64,000 nucleotides of DNA from Dyadobacter beijingensis DSM 21582 (GTDB taxonomy: Bacteria; Bacteroidota; Bacteroidia; Cytophagales; Spirosomataceae), in contig NZ_KB907792.1 in NCBI RefSeq assembly GCF_000382205.1, positions 176,922 to 240,921 on the forward strand, given 5' to 3'. Positions 36,239-44,381 of the stretch are shown in pieces (the first letter of the stretch is position 1; every line of letters starts with the position of its first letter). The notes under the pieces are model-generated. The model searched no databases and was not told the origin of the DNA. It saw only the letters and a program-made list of their open reading frames with translations. The position numbers were made by a program, and so were the translations under genes.

Positions 36239-36282
36239 GTAAGTATTTACTTACATTTAATATTGTGTAAGCAAATACTTAC
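36239..36282. promoter_or_regulatory. tandem operator of the first ArsR-type gene
   Basis: Two 16-bp palindrome-like sites, GTAAGTATTTACTTAC (36239-36254) and GTAAGCAAATACTTAC (36267-36282), lie immediately before the regulator start at 36287, with centres 28 bases apart. The same pair occurs before the paralogous regulator at 51.9 kb, so they are very probably autoregulatory sites. Confidence 0.7.
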
Positions 36283-36286
36283 ATAT

Positions 36287-36628
36287 ATGTCCGTTGAAGC
36301 AAGAAGAGATGTTTTTCAGGCCATTGCAGATCCAACTCGTCGGCAGATCATTAACCTGATCGCGTATCAGTCGATGAACCTGAATGCCATTGCCGATAAT
36401 TTTTCGATCAGCCGGCCGGCTGTTTCCCAGCATATCAAGGTGTTGATCGAATGCGGGATGGTGTCGGTGCGGCAGGAGGGAAGAGAACGGTTTTGCGAGG
36501 CTAAGCTGGACACTTTGAAAGAAGTCGCCGGTTGGGTGGATCAGTACCGTCAGTTCTGGAACACGCAGTTCGACTCGCTTGATCATTATTTGAACCGAAT
36601 TCAAAACAATACTCAATCCGATCAATAG
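36287..36628 (+). CDS. ArsR-family winged-helix repressor
   Basis: A 113-residue ArsR/SmtB-like regulator. RRDVFQAIADPTRRQIINLI is the conserved N-terminal helix, and FSISRPAVSQHIKVLIECGM is the recognition helix region. No Cys/His metal site is seen, so it may sense something other than metal. It lies 1 base before an SRPBCC gene, a common pair in Bacteroidota. Tandem 16-bp palindromes cover the promoter. Confidence 0.88.
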   Translation: MSVEARRDVFQAIADPTRRQIINLIAYQSMNLNAIADNFSISRPAVSQHIKVLIECGMVSVRQEGRERFCEAKLDTLKEVAGWVDQYRQFWNTQFDSLDHYLNRIQNNTQSDQ

Positions 36629-36629
36629 T

Positions 36630-37139
36630 ATGGAAAACCAGGCAACCTCAAAGTCGTCATTGCAAATCGTACGCCGGTTTAATGCGCCTCAATCGCTCGT
36701 TTTCAAGGCATTTGCCTCCCAAGAAGCCTTTGCAGAATGGTGGGGACCTTCGGGTTCGCAATTGACGCTGATAAACTTCGATTTTCGGGAAGGCGGCGTG
36801 ACACATTACAGGCTGGATAGCGGCGGGATGGTGATGTGGGCGCTGTTTCGCTACCGGGAAATCAGGCAGCCGGATTCGATCACGTTCATCAGCGCTTTCG
36901 CCGATGCCGGGGGCAATATCCGGACGTCGCCATTCCCGTTCGATTTTCCTTTGGAAGTGCATAACAACATTACACTGACCGAAACCGGCGGCGTTACCAC
37001 GCTCAAATTGTACGCGGAGCCCGTCGACGCGACGCCGGAGCAGGAGAAAACCTTCCGTGAGCTGAATGCGAGTATGAACCAGGGATATGAAGGTACTTTC
37101 AAACAACTGGATACTTATCTGTTGAAGTTGCAGGGTTAG
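36630..37139 (+). CDS. SRPBCC / AHSA1-domain protein
   Basis: A 169-residue START-like protein. RRFNAPQSLVFKAFASQEAF, EWWGPSGSQLT, and the C-terminal MNQGYEGTFKQLDTYLLK are typical of the AHSA1 (activator of Hsp90 ATPase 1) subfamily. It forms a hydrophobic-ligand cavity, and the natural ligand is unknown. It is in one operon with the ArsR gene. The second module at 52 kb has the same order. Confidence 0.88.
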   Translation: MENQATSKSSLQIVRRFNAPQSLVFKAFASQEAFAEWWGPSGSQLTLINFDFREGGVTHYRLDSGGMVMWALFRYREIRQPDSITFISAFADAGGNIRTSPFPFDFPLEVHNNITLTETGGVTTLKLYAEPVDATPEQEKTFRELNASMNQGYEGTFKQLDTYLLKLQG

Positions 37140-37267
37140 CGGAACCGTTAACTCAAAATATTGTGGCCCAGGGGAATTGTGTGCGGGTTGCGGATCATTG
37201 CGCATTGTGTTTGGTGGCATGAGATGATAAGTTTGCGGGCAGGTTTATCTCCAAACTACATACACGC

Positions 37268-37876
37268 ATGAAAATGTTATTTCAAATGATTCCGCTGGTT
37301 GCAGCGTCGCTTTTGCTGGCCTCGGTTTATAGCTTTGGTCAGAATAAGCCGGCCGTCAATTATATGGGTATCACAGGTCCCATTGTTTTTCAGAAGAAAA
37401 CTTACCAGCTGGCCTGGTCGGCGCACCCTGATGCATCGCTGTATAAGCAGGAGTACCTCGTTCCGGGCGATGCTTTGCCCGGTTACAAGTCGATGATCAC
37501 CATCGATTTTGCAGTCAGCCCTGCCAGCGTCGATGATGCCGTGCGCGCCAAGTTGCGCGAATTGGAACAGTTGAAAAAGACATTGGATGTTAATTATGAG
37601 GTGATCGGCAATGCTGCGACGGGTGAAAAAATCATCGATTGCCTGCTCGGGCAGACGGCCGCCGACGATGCAAAAAGCATTTACGAGCACGATGTATACC
37701 GTTTCAAGGCGGTCACCGCGAAGTCGGGACAAAAAGGTATTTTGCTGTATGCGCTCAGCACGCGTGCTTACGGGAGTGAGATCAAACCTTTCCTGTCAGG
37801 ACTGAAAACGGGACGGAAAGCCGTGATCGCGGATGTTGCAAAGGTATCGTTACCGGAAATCAATATTAAAAAGTAG
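37268..37876 (+). CDS. secreted hypothetical protein
   Basis: A 202-residue protein with a signal peptide (LVAASLLLASVYSFGQ). The mature sequence includes QLAWSAHPDASLYKQEYLVP, a helical ELEQLKKTLDVNYEVIG stretch and FLSGLKTGRKAVIAD. I do not recognise a family. It begins 128 bases after the SRPBCC gene and precedes the VOC gene on the same strand. Confidence 0.6.
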   Translation: MKMLFQMIPLVAASLLLASVYSFGQNKPAVNYMGITGPIVFQKKTYQLAWSAHPDASLYKQEYLVPGDALPGYKSMITIDFAVSPASVDDAVRAKLRELEQLKKTLDVNYEVIGNAATGEKIIDCLLGQTAADDAKSIYEHDVYRFKAVTAKSGQKGILLYALSTRAYGSEIKPFLSGLKTGRKAVIADVAKVSLPEINIKK

Positions 37877-37883
37877 TATTAGC

Positions 37884-38273
37884 ATGGCAGCTACCCCCAT
37901 TTTTGCCCCCGAACTTTTCATTCCGAATGGTGTGAGGGATGTCGATTTTTATATCAATGGCCTTGGTGCCAGCGAACTGCGGCGGTTTAGTAACGACGAC
38001 GGGACTATACATGTTTCCGAACTGTCGATCGAAGGTGCCGTATTTCATCTGCATGAAGAGACGCGGAATCCGAGGTCGTTCAGTCCCGTGCGCCATCAGG
38101 GGTCAACGGTCACAATCGGGTTGTTTGTCGACGACGTCGACGCCTACATGGCCCGCGCCATAGAGGCGGGAGCGCGCATTGGTTCTCCGGCGCAGGATTA
38201 TGATTATGGCTACCGGCAAGGCGATGTGGTTGACCCGTTCGGGCATGTCTGGATGTTTGAAAGCCGGATTTGA
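37884..38273 (+). CDS. VOC/glyoxalase-family protein
   Basis: A 129-residue vicinal-oxygen-chelate protein of the PhnB/YdeH-like type. FIPNGVRDVDFYINGLGA, VSELSIEGAVFHLHEE (metal His), SPVRHQGSTVTIGLFVDDVDA and VDPFGHVWMFESRI are the two half-domains. The ATG at 37884 is chosen; the start at 37833 lies inside the previous gene. The substrate is unknown. Confidence 0.88.
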   Translation: MAATPIFAPELFIPNGVRDVDFYINGLGASELRRFSNDDGTIHVSELSIEGAVFHLHEETRNPRSFSPVRHQGSTVTIGLFVDDVDAYMARAIEAGARIGSPAQDYDYGYRQGDVVDPFGHVWMFESRI

Positions 38274-38352
38274 GAATAATTGCAAGGTATTTGAGGAGGA
38301 TTTCGTGCCGCTATGTAACTTGCATGGACGATATAATCCCAAATTAAGGCCC

Positions 38353-39225
38353 ATGTTCAAGTATCTCCTTTCCGCTTTCCTGCTCGTTTCCGCATTCAGT
38401 GCGCAATCGCAACACGTGCTCGATTCCTTGCAAATCGACGGGTATTACCGTGTTTTTGCTTACAATCCCGCTGTCAAAGTAAAGCCGGGAGCGAGTTTGA
38501 TATTTGTCATGCATGGCTCGGGAGGGGAACCGATGGGTATTGTGCGGCGGGGTGCTAAACTGGAATCGCTGGCTGAGCAGGATAATTTCCTGGTTGTATA
38601 TCCCGGAGGCTATAAGCGGTACTGGAATGAATGCCGTAAGGCTTCCACGGCAGTCGCTAATGTGCAGAACCTGAATGAAGAAGCTTTTTTTGAGGCATTG
38701 ATCGATTTGTTTGCGACCAGGTATAAAATCAACAGAAAGCAGGTATTCGCGACGGGCTTTTCAGGTGGAGGGCATATGTCCTACAAACTGGCATTAACGA
38801 TGCCGGGCAAAATACGGGCCGTTTCGGCAGTAGTGGCCAATCTTCCTACGGATGCAAATATGGATTGCGCACCGATGAACATACCCATTCCGGTGATGAT
38901 CACGAACGGAACGGCGGATCAAACCAACCCGTACAATGGCGGAGAAGTGAATACGCCGGGCGTGACGCTCGGAACGGTACGGTCGACCGACCAATCGTTT
39001 CAATACTGGGCCAAACTCGATGGATATTCGGGCGAGCCGGTGAAGTCGGTCATGCCGGATGGTGATACCTCCAACAACATCACCGTCGAGAAATATACCT
39101 ACAAGCAGAACGGGAAGCCGGAGGTAACATTGCTGAAAGTCGTCAACGGCAAGCACGAGTTTGTGACCGACTTCGATATGTTCGAAGAGTCGTGGAAATT
39201 TTTCAAGAGGCAGTTGGGTAAATGA
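38353..39225 (+). CDS. secreted PHB-depolymerase/LpqC-like esterase
   Basis: A 290-residue exported alpha/beta hydrolase. A signal peptide (LLSAFLLVSAFSAQSQ) is followed by LIFVMHGSGGEPMGI (oxyanion region), FATGFSGGGHMSYKLAL (nucleophile GFSGG), VMITNGTADQTNPYNGG (acid) and VVNGKHEF (His). This is the esterase-PHB family also annotated as feruloyl esterase. The upstream in-frame ATG would overlap the VOC gene and is rejected. The 3' end overlaps imuA by 23 bases on the other strand. Confidence 0.85.
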   Translation: MFKYLLSAFLLVSAFSAQSQHVLDSLQIDGYYRVFAYNPAVKVKPGASLIFVMHGSGGEPMGIVRRGAKLESLAEQDNFLVVYPGGYKRYWNECRKASTAVANVQNLNEEAFFEALIDLFATRYKINRKQVFATGFSGGGHMSYKLALTMPGKIRAVSAVVANLPTDANMDCAPMNIPIPVMITNGTADQTNPYNGGEVNTPGVTLGTVRSTDQSFQYWAKLDGYSGEPVKSVMPDGDTSNNITVEKYTYKQNGKPEVTLLKVVNGKHEFVTDFDMFEESWKFFKRQLGK

Positions 39226-39961
39226 TATTGGGTAACTGGTAAACAGGCGTCTCCGCCGGCTCGTCTTTGCGGATATATGCGAAGCCGCCGGTCAGCCACT
39301 CCATTTCCCATTCGCCGGGTTCACCATTACGGATTTTTTGTAGTTGCACATGCCAGCGCGGATGGCCCACGCCGGGCATGCCTTCTTCCAGTTCGCTTTT
39401 CATAGGCGTGATTTGCCAGCGCGACACGCACGCGAGCGTATTCACAGCGCGCGGGCTTGTGCGGTGCAGGAAACCCGTCACCCGGCTTTGCTCCACGGCC
39501 AGTTGCAGCCGGCGCGATTCGGTAAATGTGATTTCGCGCAGCTCGCCCACGACCGCAGCCAGCGATTCGCATTTCAATGCTTCCTCTACGGCCCAGATCA
39601 CATCTTTCTCTTTTGGAAGATCCAGGAAAATAAGCCGATGCGGTTCGATACCGAATATTTTCAATGCTGCCGGAAACACGACCGGTTTGACCCCGATCCA
39701 GATGCAAATTCCAAATTCCCCCATCAGTTTCCCCAGCAACCCGGCCATAAATCCGGTGGTGGCGGCCGCCGTTTCCGGGCTCGTGCTGATAAATTCATGC
39801 ACCGCACCCGTCGGAAAGGCCGCATTCGGGAAGGCCGCATTCATTTCCCCCAACCCAAAATCAACCTGCCTCGCCCCGGCAGGCGTTCTAAGCCCCTGCA
39901 ATGCAAGAATATCTTCTTGCAGCCTATCGAACAAGCCGTTTTTCGGGGCAGTAAGGCGCAT
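39203..39961 (-). CDS. imuA: ImuA, RecA-like mutasome protein
   Basis: A 252-residue RecA/SulA-like protein. LQEDILALQGLRTPAGARQV, the GAVHEFISTSPETAAATTGF segment (typical ImuA), ICIWIGVKPVVFPAALKIFGI and EPHRLIFLDLPKEKDVIWAVEEALKC (split here for length: the LPKEKDVIWAVEEAL helix) are conserved. It normally heads the imuA-imuB-dnaE2 cassette. Here imuB starts at 36016, about 3.2 kb downstream in the same direction, with five plus-strand genes in between. The ATG at 39961 is chosen because a palindrome shared with imuB lies 25-43 bases upstream. Confidence 0.88.
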   Translation of the reverse strand: MRLTAPKNGLFDRLQEDILALQGLRTPAGARQVDFGLGEMNAAFPNAAFPTGAVHEFISTSPETAAATTGFMAGLLGKLMGEFGICIWIGVKPVVFPAALKIFGIEPHRLIFLDLPKEKDVIWAVEEALKCESLAAVVGELREITFTESRRLQLAVEQSRVTGFLHRTSPRAVNTLACVSRWQITPMKSELEEGMPGVGHPRWHVQLQKIRNGEPGEWEMEWLTGGFAYIRKDEPAETPVYQLPNIIYPTAS

Positions 39962-39985
39962 GGGGGAACGTTTAGCTGTTGACTT

Positions 39986-40004
39986 TTGATATTTAAAATA
40001 CCAA
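39986..40004. promoter_or_regulatory. candidate SOS operator upstream of imuA
   Basis: TTGATATTTAAAATACCAA is a 19-base near-perfect palindrome. The core is the same motif as before imuB. It ends 25 bases from the imuA start and supports the 39961 start over the one at 40018. Confidence 0.55.
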
Positions 40005-40065
40005 GAATGTGATCTCAAAAATAGCTAATATTCGAATTTGAAGCAAAGAGAATTAGGGGATATTG

Positions 40066-40905
40066 CTATTCAAGAAGAAATTCTTCCACCCAGTTTGGCA
40101 GGGTTTCACTAATCTGGGTAACAACCTGTCCGTTCTCAACTTCGAGAATCAATTCAGGAGTTAACTGTGAGTTGTCCCAAATGAAGGATCGGAAAGTGTT
40201 TTTTACAGCAGGCTTCAACAATTGCAGGCAGGATAGATAACGTTTCCTGATCTTTTCTTCCATTACATCGTGCCCGCCCTGGCCAACCCGCTGACAAACC
40301 CGGGCAACATTGATATCTGCCGATTGCGTACAGACAAAATACAGATACACCCGATACCCATTATCCGCTGCATAACGAAAAATATCCAGTTTTGAAGAAT
40401 GTGACATGACCGTTTCGAAAGTAAGCTTCTTGCCTCTTTCTATTAGCTTGATCCGCAGAAAGTCTGCAATCAGAGCCGCCTCATATGAATATGTGCCTAA
40501 ACTTTGGTTCAGGTTAATAATGGAATTTTGCTCAATCGAATAGCTCAGATTGAGGCGGAAGCCGCTTTGGGTTGCTTTTTGTAAGATGGAATGCCCGTGC
40601 TGAAAATGTTCGAATTCAGACGGCTGCAAATCGGTCAGGCCGAAGGGCGTGAGCTCAACTTGTTTTGTATTGACTAATTGAATTTCCAATTCGTCGGCAT
40701 TGATGTAATATCCAATGTCGAACTTTTCGGCGATTTGCTTGAAAATGGTGGTTTTCCCGGAACCATTAGGACCTGCAAAAACTCTTAATCGCCGTCCTTT
40801 AAGGTAGTCGGAATTTGGCACCGGGCCTTGTTTTTCGAGGGAGCTTGTCAATTTTAGAAACCTTGATTTGATTACCTGTGGCGTCCTCTCGAACAATCCA
40901 GCCAT
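40066..40905 (-). CDS. zeta-toxin-like ATP/GTP-binding kinase
   Basis: A protein of up to 279 residues. The P-loop FAGPNGSGKTT (Walker A about residues 45-52), INADELEIQL and the FETVMSHSSKLDIFRYAADN block fit zeta toxins and related UDP-N-acetylglucosamine or nucleotide kinases. Later NVARVCQRVGQGGHDV carries the expected Arg and His. The start may be later than 40905 because the first ~35 codons overlap the upstream small gene. Zeta toxins block cell-wall precursor use. The upstream gene is a likely antitoxin. Confidence 0.75.
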   Translation of the reverse strand: MAGLFERTPQVIKSRFLKLTSSLEKQGPVPNSDYLKGRRLRVFAGPNGSGKTTIFKQIAEKFDIGYYINADELEIQLVNTKQVELTPFGLTDLQPSEFEHFQHGHSILQKATQSGFRLNLSYSIEQNSIINLNQSLGTYSYEAALIADFLRIKLIERGKKLTFETVMSHSSKLDIFRYAADNGYRVYLYFVCTQSADINVARVCQRVGQGGHDVMEEKIRKRYLSCLQLLKPAVKNTFRSFIWDNSQLTPELILEVENGQVVTQISETLPNWVEEFLLE

Positions 40906-41050
40906 CTTCCACGAAAGTTACCGGCAAATTATGGGCCTTGGCACTGGTAACAGCTTTCGACGCAGCTATTTTGGCCAGATCCCGCAGCTCGCTGTAATGC
41001 TTGGGAGTTTCCTCTATATAGCTTAAATATTTCGTTTTGCCCTGTTTCAT
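40799..41050 (-). CDS. probable antitoxin of the zeta-like pair
   Basis: An 83-residue basic protein with no signal peptide (EETPKHYSELRDLAKIAASK, KAHNLPVTFVEDGWIVRED). It lies upstream of the kinase and overlaps it by up to 107 bases in another frame. The size and order fit an antitoxin. VTFVEDGWIVRE resembles the short beta hairpin found in small antitoxins preceding zeta-like kinases in Bacteroidota. The family name is not certain. Confidence 0.65.
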   Translation of the reverse strand: MKQGKTKYLSYIEETPKHYSELRDLAKIAASKAVTSAKAHNLPVTFVEDGWIVREDATGNQIKVSKIDKLPRKTRPGAKFRLP

Positions 41051-41152
41051 AATGACCGAAATTAAAGATAATTGTTGAAATTAGCAATTTGCCGGAGCGG
41101 CACCGCAACCATATAATTTACACGTGGTGTCATCCGCTAAACCCATCTGCCC

Positions 41153-41566
41153 ATGAAAAAAATCCTGATCCTGGCCGCTGTTATGCTGGCTTGTAGCGAT
41201 AAGAATGTTGATAAAAGAGATAGCTGCCTGCAAGTGGAGCAGGTGTCGGTTCCTACGGATTGTTATACGGGGAATGGCGGGCTTGTTTTGACGGCCGATA
41301 CGCCTTCTTCCATTGCGCTGGATTGGGTGATTGCCCCTTTGAAAGATACCACCGGTGCGCAGACCTACGTGCCCTATTACGTAAGCAGCCCGTCCAACCA
41401 GATTACGCTGCCGGACAGCATCGTGCGAAAATATCCGAAGATCGGGGTGACGTATGTAGGCGTGCTCGGATGCACATCCGATATGTATTTCAGCTTCGTA
41501 CGGCGCGTGGGGGCCGACTCCTGCGTACGTTGGGTACAGCAGGAGCGGTTTTTAAAAGGTGGTTGA
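41153..41566 (+). CDS. small secreted hypothetical protein, possible lipoprotein
   Basis: A 137-residue exported protein. The N-terminus (ILILAAVMLACSD) looks like a weak lipobox, giving a lipidated Cys at residue 14. Mature Cys residues (SCLQVEQ, TDCYTGNGG, LGCTSD, DSCVRW) suggest disulfides. I recognise no family. Confidence 0.55.
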   Translation: MKKILILAAVMLACSDKNVDKRDSCLQVEQVSVPTDCYTGNGGLVLTADTPSSIALDWVIAPLKDTTGAQTYVPYYVSSPSNQITLPDSIVRKYPKIGVTYVGVLGCTSDMYFSFVRRVGADSCVRWVQQERFLKGG

Positions 41567-41590
41567 AAAGCGGAGCACGTGTCCCGCTTC

Positions 41591-42313
41591 TTACAATTTT
41601 CTCAGTTTAATGTTACGGTACCACACCGTGCTGCCCCAATCCTGCAATCCGATGCGCCCGTTGTAGTTGCCATTAGCGATGGGCGCCGCCTTTAAGCCGC
41701 TGTTCGCGACTTTCTGCTTCCAATCTTCTCCATTCAGGTTGTGTTCCTGCACGATGAATTCGTTCTGATAAACCGTCAGTTTGCCTTTTTTGACAATAAA
41801 ATGAATCTTGTTCCATTCTCCCTGCGGATTGCCTTCGCGCAGACGTGCGTTCGCGATGCCGAAAAAGTCGCTGGCACGGTGGGTGTTTTCGCGGGCGCCT
41901 TCATAAATCTTATCGTCGATTACCTGCAATTCCAGCCCGGTATCGTGCATATTTTTGTTTTTGGGTGATTCTTGTACAAAAAAGAAAATGCCGCTGTTGG
42001 CATATTTGCTCACTTTCCATTCTGCTTTGAACTCGAAATCGCCGTTCACCACGTCGTCGATCACAATGTCGCCGCCGTTTTTGGCTTTGTTACCAGCCCT
42101 CTCGGGTACGTTCAGCTTGATGGCCCCGTCTTCGATAATCCAGGCGGAACCCGGCGTTTTGCCGTTATAGGCATGCCAGCCTTTGAGGTCCTTCCCGTCG
42201 AAAAGCAGCTTCCAGCCTTCCTTTTTTTCGGCGGCAGTAAGTGTGTTAAGGGCTTGTGAATAAGTGCTGAACGAAAATAACACCGCCATTGCAGTGATGA
42301 AAAAACGGGTCAT
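41591..42313 (-). CDS. secreted DUF1080 / 3-keto-disaccharide hydrolase-like protein
   Basis: A 240-residue secreted protein with a signal (FFITAMAVLFSFSTYSQ). The single DUF1080 domain includes EGWKLLFDGKDLKGWHAYN, DFEFKAEWKVSKYANSGIFF, LELQVIDDKIYEGARENTHR and a C-terminal GRIGLQDWGSTVWYRNIKLR. The ATG at 42313 starts the signal peptide. It is shorter than the 25.9 kb paralog, lacking the extra N-terminal domain. Function on sugars is inferred from family members. Confidence 0.87.
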   Translation of the reverse strand: MTRFFITAMAVLFSFSTYSQALNTLTAAEKKEGWKLLFDGKDLKGWHAYNGKTPGSAWIIEDGAIKLNVPERAGNKAKNGGDIVIDDVVNGDFEFKAEWKVSKYANSGIFFFVQESPKNKNMHDTGLELQVIDDKIYEGARENTHRASDFFGIANARLREGNPQGEWNKIHFIVKKGKLTVYQNEFIVQEHNLNGEDWKQKVANSGLKAAPIANGNYNGRIGLQDWGSTVWYRNIKLRKL

Positions 42314-42418
42314 AGGGTTTAATTTTAATGTTTCCGGGAAGTTTCTGTCCTGCAAAATACTGATAAAATTTCATGAAATTGCCTTATTTTTAGGGCTTCC
42401 AAATCTCACTACCTAACT

Positions 42419-43507
42419 ATGCGGCCTTATCTTTTCGGGCAAAAATGGCTGTTGGGTTTCGCCCTTGCACTCGTTTACATTCCGCTCCGGACATTCATTA
42501 ATGTCCCGCCGGAATATTACTATACGATCCCGCGCAACCTGCCCCTGTTTTTGCTGGAAATCCTGATCAGCACGGTTTTCTATACGGCATGGATTTACCT
42601 GATGGACTGGTTCCTGGGCAAGCAGGCCGCTTTCACCGGGGCCGATAAGAATCCCGCATTCAGCATCCGCGACCAGCTCATCGCGCTCATTCCCGCCGTC
42701 ATTCTCGCTTTTATTTTTCACATGATCCTCATTCGTACCTGGGGGCTGATGAGCCAATGGTGGAATCCGGTGCCCAGGCCGGCATGGGGCAGCCTTCGGG
42801 CGCATGATGTGATACGTACGCGCTGGCGAGCAGGCCAGGCACTCACGATCCTCGCGCTTATCGCGGCGTACTACCTGTGTGTGAGCAACCAGGTGCAGGA
42901 AAAAATGAAGAAGCTGCTCGTGGCCTCGGAGCGATTGGAGAAGGAGAATCTGCATGCGCGGTTTCAAGCCCTGAAAAACCAGGTCAGCCCGCATTTCCTT
43001 TTCAATAACCTCAGCGTGCTGTCGTCGCTCGTGGAGTCGCGGCCGGAGCAGTCGGGGGAGTTTATACAGGAATTGTCGTCGGCGTACCGGTATATCCTGG
43101 AACAATCGGAGCTGGATAAGATCAGTTTGAAGGAAGAAATCAGATTTTTGGATACCTATATGTACCTGCTGCGCACACGGTTCAAGGAAAAGGTAGTGCT
43201 GGAATCGGATATTACGGCGGCGGACCAGGAAAAGTATTCCATTATCCCGCTTACCTTGCAGCTGCTGGTCGAAAATGCCGTGAAGCATAACACCATGTCG
43301 CTGTCTAACCCTTTGGTAATCAGTATTAAAAAGGAAGATCAGTCGCTGGTCGTCAGTAATCCGTTACAGCTCAGGCAACAGGATCAGCAGACGACGCGTC
43401 TGGGTTTGAAGAATATCGTCAGCAGGTATAAACTCTTGCAGGACAAAGACGTGGTCGTTGAACAAACTGCCACGCATTTTACCGTGAAAATTCCCTTGTT
43501 GTCATGA
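42419..43507 (+). CDS. LytS-type sensor histidine kinase
   Basis: A 362-residue membrane kinase. Hydrophobic helices fill roughly residues 10-110 and 140-156. The phosphoacceptor is His192 in NQVSPHFLFNNLSV. The ATPase part has an N box (LLVENAVKHNTM) and a G box (LGLKNIVSRYKLL). This is the His_kinase/LytS class common in Bacteroidota. It overlaps the response-regulator start by 4 bases, so the two form a system. Confidence 0.92.
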   Translation: MRPYLFGQKWLLGFALALVYIPLRTFINVPPEYYYTIPRNLPLFLLEILISTVFYTAWIYLMDWFLGKQAAFTGADKNPAFSIRDQLIALIPAVILAFIFHMILIRTWGLMSQWWNPVPRPAWGSLRAHDVIRTRWRAGQALTILALIAAYYLCVSNQVQEKMKKLLVASERLEKENLHARFQALKNQVSPHFLFNNLSVLSSLVESRPEQSGEFIQELSSAYRYILEQSELDKISLKEEIRFLDTYMYLLRTRFKEKVVLESDITAADQEKYSIIPLTLQLLVENAVKHNTMSLSNPLVISIKKEDQSLVVSNPLQLRQQDQQTTRLGLKNIVSRYKLLQDKDVVVEQTATHFTVKIPLLS

Positions 43508-44256
43508 ATGTACTGATTGTGGAGGATGAAGAACTGAGTGCGGAACGGCTGCAAAACCTGATCCGCAATATCGATCCGTCCATTCAGGTGCTGGCCATTA
43601 TCCCCTCGGTTTTCGAAACGATCTCTTACCTTCAGAATGCCTCTCTCACACAGCCGGACCTCATTTTTCTCGATATTCACCTTGAAGACGACAACGGTTT
43701 CCGCATTATCGAGAGCCAGGACCTGATGATCCCCGTCATATTCACCACCGCATTTGACGATTATCTGCTCCGCGCATTCAAAACGCACAGCATCGATTAC
43801 CTGCTGAAACCCGTGAATCCGCTCGAATTGCAGGCTTCTTTGAACAAATACCGGAAAATCAAGGCATTGAACGGCACCGGACACGGGGAGTATGCGCATG
43901 CGGAGCCGGTGGAAAAATACAAAGACCGCTTCCTGGTGACGGCGGGGGCACGGATATTCAGTTTTAAAACCTCCGAAATCGCCTATTTCACGATCGAAGA
44001 GCGCGCCACTTTCCTGCGGCTGTTCGATGGCCGGCATTTCGCGGTCGAGTACAGCCTCGAAAAACTGTCTCAAATCCTGGACCCGGCCGGGTTTTTCCGG
44101 GTTAACCGCACGATGCTGCTTTCGCTGCGCGCCATCCGTGAAATGCACGCGATTTCGGCAGGAAAGCTGAAAATCGATCTTAGCCCGGCGGCCCCGCAGG
44201 AGATTTTCGTGAGTTCCGAGCGTATGACGGAGTTCAAAAACTGGCTCGGTAAATAA
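43504..44256 (+). CDS. LytTR response regulator
   Basis: A 250-residue regulator. The receiver domain has Asp57 in DLIFLDIHLEDDNG and the acidic pocket VEDEE near residue 6. The C-terminal LytTR DNA-binding domain runs from about residue 140 (RFLVTAGARIFSFKTSEIAY, then FFRVNRTMLLSLRAIREMH). It is the cognate partner of the upstream kinase. Targets are not evident. Confidence 0.93.
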   Translation: MNVLIVEDEELSAERLQNLIRNIDPSIQVLAIIPSVFETISYLQNASLTQPDLIFLDIHLEDDNGFRIIESQDLMIPVIFTTAFDDYLLRAFKTHSIDYLLKPVNPLELQASLNKYRKIKALNGTGHGEYAHAEPVEKYKDRFLVTAGARIFSFKTSEIAYFTIEERATFLRLFDGRHFAVEYSLEKLSQILDPAGFFRVNRTMLLSLRAIREMHAISAGKLKIDLSPAAPQEIFVSSERMTEFKNWLGK

Positions 44257-44381
44257 CCTTTCGTTGACTTCCGCATTTAAAATTGCCGTTTCAACGCCCG
44301 AAAACGGGCGTTCCGCAACTTGTATTTTCATTCCAGGGCCCGGTTGGCCAAATTGTACACAAACAGCAGGAGGTTTGTGTT

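Noticed and set aside
42413..44331. Long minus-strand frames opposite the histidine kinase and response regulator
   Set aside because: Both kinase and regulator have complete motifs on the plus strand; the antisense translations have no recognisable features.
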